In this document: one piece after another, positions 1-7,196 of the stretch
How positions within the stretch are numbered: position 1 is the first letter of the stretch
How the letters are laid out: each line of letters starts with the position of its first letter
Assembly (NCBI GenBank): GCA_946886175.1
Contig: CAMPIA010000027.1
Coordinates: forward strand, 1-10,636
Length of the DNA: 10,636 nt
DNA from: an uncultured Altererythrobacter sp.
GTDB taxonomy: Bacteria > Pseudomonadota > Alphaproteobacteria > Sphingomonadales > Sphingomonadaceae
Direction of reading: 5' to 3'
The notes under the pieces: model-generated
Database searches by the model: none
What the model was told of the DNA's origin: nothing
Seen by the model: the letters and a program-made list of their open reading frames with translations, nothing else
Made by a program: the position numbers and the translations under genes

Positions 1-2
1 GC

Positions 3-1130
<1,128 letters not shown>

Positions 1131-1150
1131 GACCCCGATGAAGAACCAGA

Positions 1151-1191
1151 CCGCCGCCGGTGCGCTCCGCTCCGGCGGCGGCTAGGTCTTT
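1151..1191 (+). terminator. Strong GC hairpin between dnaK and dnaJ, possible partial terminator
   Basis: A perfect 10-bp stem, CCGCCGCCGG (1151-1160) against CCGGCGGCGG (1172-1181), encloses an 11-nt loop. It starts 20 nt after the dnaK stop and is followed by a short, weak T run (GTCTTT, ending at 1191). The stem is strong but the T tract is poor. By inference it acts as an attenuator or as a processing/3'-end stabiliser that lowers dnaJ output relative to dnaK, rather than as a full terminator. No separate dnaJ promoter is evident in the remaining bases. Confidence 0.6.
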
Positions 1192-1208
1192 AACGGGGCG
1201 GGGACATC

Positions 1209-2330
1209 ATGCCGGCAACCGAAACCGATTTCTACGAACTGCTCGGGGTCAGCCGCGATGCGGATGGCGCGGCGATCAAGTCTGCCTATCGCAAGCTGGC
1301 GATGAAGCATCACCCCGATCGCAATCAGGGCTGCAAGGAGAACGAGGCCAAGTTCAAGGCGGTCAGCGTCGCCTACGAGTGCCTCAAGGATCCGCAGAAG
1401 CGCGCGGCCTACGACCGTTACGGCCACGCCGCGTTTCAGCAGGGCATGGGTGGCGGCGGCCATCCGGGCGCGGACTTCGCCGACATCGGCGACATCTTCG
1501 AAACCATCTTCGGCAGCGCCTTCGGCGGCGGCGGCGGACGCCAGCAGGCGCGTCGCGGGGCCGACTTGCGCTACGACATGGAAGTCGGGCTCGAAGACGC
1601 GTTCCACGGCAAGACCAGCCAGATCGAGATCGAGGTTTCGCAGAACTGCGGGACCTGCCACGGATCGGGCGCGACGCCCGGCACCAGCACGCGTGGCTGC
1701 AATCTGTGCAACGGCTACGGCAAGGTCCGCGCGAAGCAGGGCTTCTTCGTGGTCGAGCGGCCGTGCCCCAACTGCCACGGCCGCGGCGAAGTGCTGGTCA
1801 GCCCCTGCCGCGACTGCGGCGGGGAAGGGCGGGTCGACCGCCCCCAGACGATCGACGTCGAGATTCCGCCGGGCGTCGACACCGGCACGCGCATCCGCCT
1901 GTCGGGCAAGGGCGAGGCCGGACCGCGCGGCGCGCCGCCGGGCGACCTCTACATCTTCGTCCACGTCCGCCCGCATTCGGTGTTCCAGCGCGAGGGAACG
2001 ACGCTGTTGAGCCGCGTGCCGATCAGTTTCACCACCGCCTCGCTCGGCGGCAAGGTCGAGATCCCCGACCTCGGCGGCGACGCGAACACGGTGGACATTC
2101 CCGCCGGTATCCAGTCGGGCAAGCAATTGCGCGTGCGCGGCGCGGGCATGCCCGTGCTGCAAGGGCGCGGACGCGGCGACCTGGTGGTCGAGATCGCGGT
2201 CGAAACCCCGACCGGGCTCAGCAAGGAACAGAAGGCCCTGCTCGAACAGTTCCGCGATACCGAGACCGGCGACGAATGCCCCGAGAGCCGCGGCTTCTTC
2301 GACAAGCTGAAGGACGCGTTCGGGGGGTAA
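1209..2330 (+). CDS. dnaJ: Chaperone DnaJ (type I Hsp40)
   Basis: Co-chaperone that delivers unfolded clients to DnaK and stimulates its ATPase. It has 373 residues, close to E. coli DnaJ (376). Domains in order: J domain with the HPD motif at residues 35-37 (KHHPDRN); a Gly/Phe region around residues 78-115 (GMGGGG, FGGGGG); a zinc region with all four CxxCxGxG repeats beginning at Cys147, Cys164, Cys186 and Cys200; then the C-terminal beta domains, including GDLYIFV and TASLGGKVEIP. The ATG at 1209 is chosen because the J domain follows at once (ETDFYELLGV) and a G-rich ribosome-binding stretch (GGGGCGGGGA) precedes it. It is probably co-transcribed with dnaK, 78 nt upstream, through the intervening hairpin. 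All hallmark residues are intact. Confidence 0.98.
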   Translation: MPATETDFYELLGVSRDADGAAIKSAYRKLAMKHHPDRNQGCKENEAKFKAVSVAYECLKDPQKRAAYDRYGHAAFQQGMGGGGHPGADFADIGDIFETIFGSAFGGGGGRQQARRGADLRYDMEVGLEDAFHGKTSQIEIEVSQNCGTCHGSGATPGTSTRGCNLCNGYGKVRAKQGFFVVERPCPNCHGRGEVLVSPCRDCGGEGRVDRPQTIDVEIPPGVDTGTRIRLSGKGEAGPRGAPPGDLYIFVHVRPHSVFQREGTTLLSRVPISFTTASLGGKVEIPDLGGDANTVDIPAGIQSGKQLRVRGAGMPVLQGRGRGDLVVEIAVETPTGLSKEQKALLEQFRDTETGDECPESRGFFDKLKDAFGG

Positions 2331-2351
2331 CACCTTCGCTCCGGCCCATCG

Positions 2352-2430
2352 CCGTCATGGCGAGCACCCGCAGGGTGCGTGACAATCCATGGATCAACGG
2401 TTCGGATCTTCGATCGCCCGCAATGACGGG
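2352..2430. repeat. Degenerate palindromic repeat (REP/MITE-like) between convergent genes
   Basis: The outer arms CCGTCATGGCG (2352-2362) and CGCAATGACGG (2419-2429) are inverted copies with one mismatch in 11. Inside lie a hairpin GCACCC-GCA-GGGTGC (2364-2378), the 10-bp palindrome ATCCATGGAT (2385-2394) and GATC-TTC-GATC (2405-2415). The arrangement GTCATxGCGAGC...CAATCCATGGATC...CGCAATGAC resembles the dispersed GTCATTGCGAGCG...GCAATCC inverted repeats that I recall from sphingomonad and other bacterial genomes. It fills almost all of the 103-nt gap between the dnaJ and patatin stops and ends 3 nt from the patatin stop. By inference it may serve as a bidirectional 3'-end structure. There is no T tract typical of an intrinsic terminator. 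Confidence 0.65.
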
Positions 2431-2433
2431 GAC

Positions 2434-4749
2434 CTACGTGGGTTTGCTCAACACCTCGCTTCGGACCCTGTCCAGCAGGCCCGGATCGGCGCGCAGCCGC
2501 TCGCGCTCCTCCTCCACGATGGCCAGGAATATCCTTCGCTTGAATGCCGCGGCGTCGATCTTCGTTTCGCCCCCCTCGATCGTCGAGCAGACCAGATCGA
2601 TCATCCGTTCGGCCCCGTGAAGGCGGCCCCAGAGGTAATCGTTCTCGCGGTAGGCGCGGCTGAAGAAGGCGCCGAAATTGTAGAACTCGATCCCGCGCAG
2701 CGTCGCGCGCGTGCCGCCCTCGCGGATCGAGCGCGCGTCGTCCGGGCTGATGCGGTCGACCTTCACCGGGTCGAACTCGGTCAAGGCCTCATCGCGCATC
2801 AGCGGCAGCGTAGCGACGTCGTAGAACGGGAAGCCGAGGTAGGTCAGCAGCATCAGCCGCCGCAGATTCTTCGGCATTCGCTCGAGCGCCTCGGCGAGCA
2901 TCTGCTCGGCCAGTTCGTCGACCTCCGGCAGCAGCCGCCGCGCCGCGAGCGCATCGAGCACGGCCGCGGGTTCGTCGAGCGCCTTTGCCGCCAGCGCGGG
3001 GAAATCGTCGCCCAGTCGCTCGCCCGTCTCGCGCGCGAAATAGAGCGCGAGAATGTCGAAAATCGCCTCGCGCGCCGCTTCGACCGCGGCGTCGGGAATC
3101 TCGGGATCGGCGTCCCATTCGCGCGATAGACGGCGGGCGAGCAGGCGCAGCCGGCGCACCCGGAAGCCGACGTCGTGCGCGCGGAAGAAGGCGATCGCCT
3201 CCTCCTTCGCGCCGCCCGAAGGGGCCGAGAGACCGTCCAGCCCGCGCGCCGCCAGCGCGCCGCGCAGACGCGCCGCGATCGGGCGCGAATCGGGCAGCTT
3301 GAGATCGGGCGCGGCGTCGAACACCAGCTCGGCGAGGCTCTCGACAATCCCGGTGAATTTCGCCTGGGCGTAGGACTGGAAGGCGTATCCCGCGCGCTCC
3401 GCCGCCGCCTGCTGGGCCTTCGCGCGCCAGCCATGGAGCCGCTTGGGCGTCGGACTGTCGAGAAAGAAGGTCATTCCGAACAGTTTCTCGACCGCCGCTT
3501 CGACATCGGGGCGGAGCGCGGCGATCATCTGCCGCAACCGCTCGGCCTCGTGCGATTGCCGTTCGAGCACCTCGAGGTTGTCGCGGATCGGCTGCTCGCG
3601 CGGGATCGTCGAGAGCGAGCCGAAGATCGCCCCGAAGAACCCGACCGGTTCGCCGGCCTGCTCGCGGATCGAGCCGGTGCGGTCGGGCCGCGGGTCGATA
3701 TAGACGAAGCGCCGGTCGACCTCGCGCTGCGCGGGCCGGCCGCGCAAGGCGTGGATCGCGCCTTCGAACGGCTTGTTGACCAGCACCGAACCGTCGACCA
3801 GCGAAATCGATTCGACGGTGCCCTGCCGCGTGTTCACCGGCATCACGCGATCGAGAAACCGCTGCCGCCCGCTCCACGCGACCTTGCGCTCACCCGCGAG
3901 CCGATCGATCTCGTCGAGCCGCAGCGGCGGGAAGGCGCCGGGAAAGCTGGCGGTGGCGCGCGCGGCGAAGGTGAGCTCGAGCGGATCGGCGAGGCTTTCG
4001 CCACGCTCCGCCGGGGCGCGCGCGTGGAACGCGACCGGCAGGCGATGCTCGCTTTCCTCGACGACCGGCGGGCTGTTGAGCCGCAGCAACTCGAGGTGGC
4101 CGCGAAAGTCGGTCGCGGTCACCATCAGGTCGATCGGATGCCCGGGCGGCAGCAGCGGCTTGCCGCAGGGCGCTTCGGCCATCGCCGCGAGCGCATCGTA
4201 GAGCAGGCGCGAGAAGCCGATTCCCGAGAACGGCGGCTCGAACCAGCGCCCGCGGATGAAAGCGGAAACCTTGCGCCGCACTTCGGCCTGCGTTTCGGGG
4301 GCGACGCTTTCGGACACCGCGTTGCCCGGGCGCTTGAGCAGCCACCAGGCGATCGGCTGCGCCCAGTATTTGGCGAAGCGCCAGACCGGTTCGGCGTCGG
4401 GGTCGGTCAGGCGCTCGACGTCGGCGGTGGTCAGCCACAGGTCGGTCAGCGGCTCGAGCGATTGGCCCGAATGGATCGCCTGCGCGAGAAACACGGCATT
4501 GATCCCGCCCGCGCTCGCGCCGCTGAGAATGTCGGGCAGCACGCGCAATTTGATCGCGTGCCCGGCCGCGATCGATTCGAGCAGCTCGCGATAGATGCTC
4601 TGGACGCCGCCGGCGGGCGCGTCGCCTGCGTGGAACGCCCGGCTCGCGCTCGCCAGCTTCCACAGCTCCTTGGTGACGCCGTGCATGTAAACGGCCAGAC
4701 TGACCCCGCCGTAGCAGACGAGCGCGATCCTCAGTTCCTTCTGCCGCAT
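2434..4749 (-). CDS. Patatin-like protein (predicted serine lipid acyl hydrolase), long bacterial subfamily
   Basis: Predicted 771-residue patatin-fold hydrolase acting on phospholipid or other acyl esters; the substrate is unknown. The N-terminal patatin domain shows the glycine-rich oxyanion element YGGVSLAVYMHG (residues 13-24), the nucleophile elbow GASAG with Ser79 (residues 77-81), and the dyad aspartate Asp319 in LVDGSVLVNKPF (DGS where DGG/DGA is usual). The long C-terminal part ends with the conserved block FYNFGAFFSRAYRENDYLWGRL. This matches the ~750-800-residue bacterial patatin-related proteins (TIGR03607/DUF3376-type, from memory). There is no signal peptide and no clear membrane segment, so it is probably cytosolic or peripheral. 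I chose the ATG at 4749, preceded by AAGG with 6-nt spacing; an upstream TTG at 4785 would add 12 unlikely residues. It is divergent from radA and shares a 71-bp control region holding a LexA-type site. Confidence 0.85.
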   Translation of the reverse strand: MRQKELRIALVCYGGVSLAVYMHGVTKELWKLASASRAFHAGDAPAGGVQSIYRELLESIAAGHAIKLRVLPDILSGASAGGINAVFLAQAIHSGQSLEPLTDLWLTTADVERLTDPDAEPVWRFAKYWAQPIAWWLLKRPGNAVSESVAPETQAEVRRKVSAFIRGRWFEPPFSGIGFSRLLYDALAAMAEAPCGKPLLPPGHPIDLMVTATDFRGHLELLRLNSPPVVEESEHRLPVAFHARAPAERGESLADPLELTFAARATASFPGAFPPLRLDEIDRLAGERKVAWSGRQRFLDRVMPVNTRQGTVESISLVDGSVLVNKPFEGAIHALRGRPAQREVDRRFVYIDPRPDRTGSIREQAGEPVGFFGAIFGSLSTIPREQPIRDNLEVLERQSHEAERLRQMIAALRPDVEAAVEKLFGMTFFLDSPTPKRLHGWRAKAQQAAAERAGYAFQSYAQAKFTGIVESLAELVFDAAPDLKLPDSRPIAARLRGALAARGLDGLSAPSGGAKEEAIAFFRAHDVGFRVRRLRLLARRLSREWDADPEIPDAAVEAAREAIFDILALYFARETGERLGDDFPALAAKALDEPAAVLDALAARRLLPEVDELAEQMLAEALERMPKNLRRLMLLTYLGFPFYDVATLPLMRDEALTEFDPVKVDRISPDDARSIREGGTRATLRGIEFYNFGAFFSRAYRENDYLWGRLHGAERMIDLVCSTIEGGETKIDAAAFKRRIFLAIVEEERERLRADPGLLDRVRSEVLSKPT

Positions 4750-4789
4750 CGCGCGCCTTGTGCCGGGCAATCGCGCGGTTGGCAATTGC

Positions 4790-4804
4790 GTTCCACAAAT
4801 GTTC
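4790..4804. promoter_or_regulatory. Predicted LexA (SOS) operator, GTTC-N7-GTTC
   Basis: The sequence GTTCCACAAATGTTC is an exact match to the GTTC-N7-GTTC box established for LexA in Alphaproteobacteria, with a mostly A/T centre. It lies in the 71-bp divergent region, 16 nt upstream of the radA ATG and 40 nt upstream of the patatin ATG. It overlaps the only plausible promoter positions for radA: TTGGCA at 4779-4784 and a possible -10, TTTATC, at 4807-4812. Repressor bound here could control radA, the genes behind it, and possibly the patatin gene. The match is seen; LexA binding is inferred. Confidence 0.65.
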
Positions 4805-4820
4805 CGTTTATCGGCGGGGG

Positions 4821-6197
4821 ATGGCCAAGTCGAAGAAGCGCTACGTTTGTCAGGCCTGCGGGTCGGTTTCGCACCGGTGGCAGGGGCAGTGCCCCGACTG
4901 CGCGGAGTGGAACACGCTGGTAGAGGATGCGCCGGCGACGGTGTTTTCGCAGAAGCATCACTTGTCGAGCGGGGGGCGGCAGGTCACGTTCGAACCGCTC
5001 GACAAGCCTGGCGAGGTGCTGGAACGGCGCACGACCGGCCTGGCCGAGTTCGACCGCGCACTGGGCGGCGGGCTGGTGCCCGGCTCGGCGATCCTGATGG
5101 GCGGCGACCCCGGCATCGGCAAATCGACGCTGCTGCTCCAGGCCGCGGCGAAGGTCGCCAAGGCGGGGGGCGAGGCGATCTACGTAAGCGGCGAGGAAGC
5201 CGCCGGGCAGGTGCGCCTTCGCGCCTCGCGGCTCGGGCTGGCCGACGCCCCGATCCGGCTCGCCGCGGCGACCTCGGTGCGCGACATCCTGACCACGCTC
5301 GGAGGCATGACGCCGCCCGCGCTGCTGGTGATCGATTCGATCCAGACGATGCATTCCGACACGATCGAAGGCGCGCCGGGCACCGTCAGCCAGGTGCGCG
5401 GCTGCGCCTTCGAACTGATTCGCTACGCCAAGGAAAACGGCGTGGCGCTGGTGCTCGTCGGCCACGTCACCAAGGACGGCTCGATCGCCGGCCCGCGCGT
5501 GCTCGAGCACATGGTCGACGTGGTGATGAGCTTCGAGGGCGAACGCAGCCACCAGTACCGCATCCTGCGCAGCCTCAAGAACCGCTTCGGGCCGGTCGAC
5601 GAGATCGGCGTGTTCGCGATGGCGGGGCAGGGGCTGGAGGAAGTCGCCAACCCCTCGATGCTGTTCCTCTCGGGGCGCGACGAGCCGCTGGCGGGCAGCG
5701 CGGTGTTCCCCGCGCTCGAGGGCACGCGGCCGGTGCTGATCGAGGTGCAGGCGCTGATCGTCCGGCTCCAGTCCGGCGCCACCCCGCGGCGCGCGGTGGT
5801 GGGGTGGGACAACGGGCGCATGGCGATGCTCCTCGCCGTGCTCGAGGCGCGCTGCGGGCTCAACTTCAGTTCGGCCGAAGTCTATCTCAATGTCGCGGGC
5901 GGTTATCGCCTGACCGATCCCGCGGCCGATCTCGCGGTCGCAGCGGCGCTGGTCTCGGCGCTCGCCGACCGCCCCCTGCCGGCCAAGAGCGTGTGGTTCG
6001 GCGAAGTCTCGCTCGCGGGCGAAGTGCGCCCGGTGGCGCATTCCTCGCTGCGCCTGCGCGAGTCCGCCAAGCTGGGTTTCGACCGCGGTTTCGGCCCCGA
6101 CGACGATGGCGGGGCCGCCCGCAATTCAGCCGGGCTTAACTACAGCGGCGTCAAGCAACTCGCCAATCTCGTTGACCGCGTAATGGTCGAACCTTAA
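4821..6197 (+). CDS. radA: DNA repair protein RadA (Sms)
   Basis: RecA-like ATPase and DnaB-type helicase that extends D-loops and processes branched intermediates in homologous recombination. At 458 residues it has the usual family length. Seen in order: an N-terminal zinc finger (Cys10, Cys13, Cys24, Cys27); Walker A GDPGIGKS at residues 95-102; a Walker B-like LLVIDSIQT; the RadA signature KNRFG at residues 253-257; and a C-terminal Lon-protease-like domain from about residue 290, which is structural rather than proteolytic. The ATG at 4821 gives the standard MAKSKKRYVCQACG start. The GGCGGGGG run directly abuts the ATG with no normal Shine-Dalgarno spacing, so a leaderless or very short leader is possible. 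It heads a plus-strand gene row; cvpA starts 11 nt after its stop. A LexA-type site lies just upstream. Confidence 0.97.
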   Translation: MAKSKKRYVCQACGSVSHRWQGQCPDCAEWNTLVEDAPATVFSQKHHLSSGGRQVTFEPLDKPGEVLERRTTGLAEFDRALGGGLVPGSAILMGGDPGIGKSTLLLQAAAKVAKAGGEAIYVSGEEAAGQVRLRASRLGLADAPIRLAAATSVRDILTTLGGMTPPALLVIDSIQTMHSDTIEGAPGTVSQVRGCAFELIRYAKENGVALVLVGHVTKDGSIAGPRVLEHMVDVVMSFEGERSHQYRILRSLKNRFGPVDEIGVFAMAGQGLEEVANPSMLFLSGRDEPLAGSAVFPALEGTRPVLIEVQALIVRLQSGATPRRAVVGWDNGRMAMLLAVLEARCGLNFSSAEVYLNVAGGYRLTDPAADLAVAAALVSALADRPLPAKSVWFGEVSLAGEVRPVAHSSLRLRESAKLGFDRGFGPDDDGGAARNSAGLNYSGVKQLANLVDRVMVEP

Positions 6198-6208
6198 CTC
6201 GCAGGCTT

Positions 6209-6727
6209 ATGGCGTTCGATCTCATCGTTCTCATTATCGTGAGCGTTGCCTCCGTGGGCGGCTTCCTGCGCGGTTTCGTGCAGGAAGTGCTGTCGCTCGC
6301 CGCGTGGATCCTGGCCTTGTTCGCGATCCGCGCGCTCCACACCCCGCTCACCGAAGCGATCGAACCCTATCTCGGCACGCCCACGGGCGCAGCGGTGTTC
6401 GCCTTCACGCTCCTGCTGCTCATCCCCTACGCGGCGATGAAGCTGATCGCGGGCCGGATGGGCAAGGCCTCGCGCGTCTCGATGCTCGGCCCGATCGACC
6501 GCGTCCTCGGCTTCGGCTTCGGCGCTATCAAGGGCGCGATCATCGTGGTTCTCGCCTTCTCGTTGCTGGTGCTCGGCTACGATACGATCTGGGGTGTCGC
6601 CGGCCGCCCCTCGTGGATCACTACCGCGCGCACCTATCCCGTGGTCAACGCCAGCAGCGATGCTCTGGTCGAGATGATCCACGCGCGCCGCGCCATGCTC
6701 CGCGAAGAGAGCGCGGCCGAAGAGTAG
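6209..6727 (+). CDS. cvpA: CvpA family inner-membrane protein
   Basis: 172-residue integral membrane protein of the CvpA (colicin V production) family, whose members are linked to envelope homeostasis; the biochemical role is unknown. Four hydrophobic segments are visible: about residues 4-20 (LIVLIIVSVASVGGF), 26-43 (VLSLAAWILALFAIRAL), 61-79 (AVFAFTLLLLIPYAAM) and 103-123 (AIIVVLAFSLLVLGY). The family motif GFLRGFVQEVLSLAAWI spans the first loop, and GPIDRVLGFGFGAIKG precedes the fourth segment. The C-terminal 45 residues are polar and probably cytosolic. A weak GCAGG lies 4 nt before the ATG. It follows radA by 11 nt, and its TAG stop overlaps the GTG start of the next gene by one base, which suggests translational coupling. 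Confidence 0.93.
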   Translation: MAFDLIVLIIVSVASVGGFLRGFVQEVLSLAAWILALFAIRALHTPLTEAIEPYLGTPTGAAVFAFTLLLLIPYAAMKLIAGRMGKASRVSMLGPIDRVLGFGFGAIKGAIIVVLAFSLLVLGYDTIWGVAGRPSWITTARTYPVVNASSDALVEMIHARRAMLREESAAEE

Positions 6728-7164
6728 TGCCCGAACGCGACTCCGCGCCGCTCTACACGCCCGAGATGCTCGCGCTCGCGGTCGCGCTGGCGGACTACCC
6801 GCCGCTCGATCGGGCGGCGGCGCGGGGCGAGGCGGTTTCGCGCACGTGCGGCAGCAGCATTGCGCTCGACCTGACGCTGTCGCCCGACGGTGCGGTTGAC
6901 GCGCTCGGGCTGCGCGTGTCCGCCTGCGCGGTAGGCCAGGCTGCTGCGGCGATCTTCGCGCGCGCCGCGCCGGGCAAATCGGGCGAAGAAATCGCGCGGG
7001 CGGAGGGTGCGATCGCCGACTGGCTCGGCGGCGGGCCGCTGCCGGACTGGCCTGGAATCGACACGATCGCCGCGGCGCGCGACCGCCCCGGCCGTCACGG
7101 CGCGATTCTCCTGCCGTGGAGAGCCGCCAGCACCGCGCTTTCCAAGGAAACGCAGTCTGGCTAA
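6727..7164 (+). CDS. NifU/IscU-like iron-sulfur scaffold family protein, two cysteines only
   Basis: 145-residue protein starting at a GTG that shares its G with the cvpA TAG stop (TAGTG). Two IscU/NifU_N-like cysteine sites are recognisable: SRTCGSSIALDL (Cys41) and VSACAVGQAAAAIF (Cys67), the latter followed by a conserved-looking GKSGEEI. In IscU a third cysteine follows a histidine near the C-terminus. Here the matching segment reads GRHGAILLPWRAA, with Gly125 after His124, and no other cysteine exists in the protein. Sphingomonad and related genomes carry similar proteins annotated as Fe-S assembly scaffolds (from memory). Whether this one can build a [2Fe-2S] cluster is uncertain; it may carry or sense clusters. 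No isc or suf genes are visible nearby. The alternative is a non-metal NifU-fold protein. Confidence 0.78.
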   Translation: MPERDSAPLYTPEMLALAVALADYPPLDRAAARGEAVSRTCGSSIALDLTLSPDGAVDALGLRVSACAVGQAAAAIFARAAPGKSGEEIARAEGAIADWLGGGPLPDWPGIDTIAAARDRPGRHGAILLPWRAASTALSKETQSG

Positions 7165-7196
7165 ACGTCTCGCGAGCGGGGAGACGGGGAAGGCCG

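Noticed and set aside
1182..2333. Minus-strand open frame covering dnaJ
   Set aside because: Antisense shadow of an intact DnaJ; no motif and no start signals.
2434..4749. Patatin as the effector of an anti-phage system (CBASS CapV type)
   Set aside because: No nucleotidyl cyclase, E1/E2/JAB or other defence gene is adjacent, and the protein is about twice CapV length and belongs to a different subfamily.
4782..4789. GCAATTGC palindrome as a second operator in the divergent region
   Set aside because: Only 8 bp, one copy, no known regulator match; it cannot be separated from chance or promoter sequence.
3175..4923. Long plus-strand open frame (about 580 codons) antisense to the patatin gene
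   Set aside because: Arg/Gly/Asp-rich translation without recognisable motifs. It is the mirror of a GC-rich gene whose minus-strand product has a clear catalytic dyad and conserved blocks.
4731..6041. Minus-strand open frame covering most of radA
   Set aside because: Low-complexity His/Arg-rich shadow of RadA; it would also overlap the patatin start region.
6304..7164. Single 286-codon protein spanning cvpA and the NifU-like gene
   Set aside because: Its first ~140 codons are an out-of-frame reading of cvpA. The real gene begins at the GTG at 6727, where family-like sequence starts.
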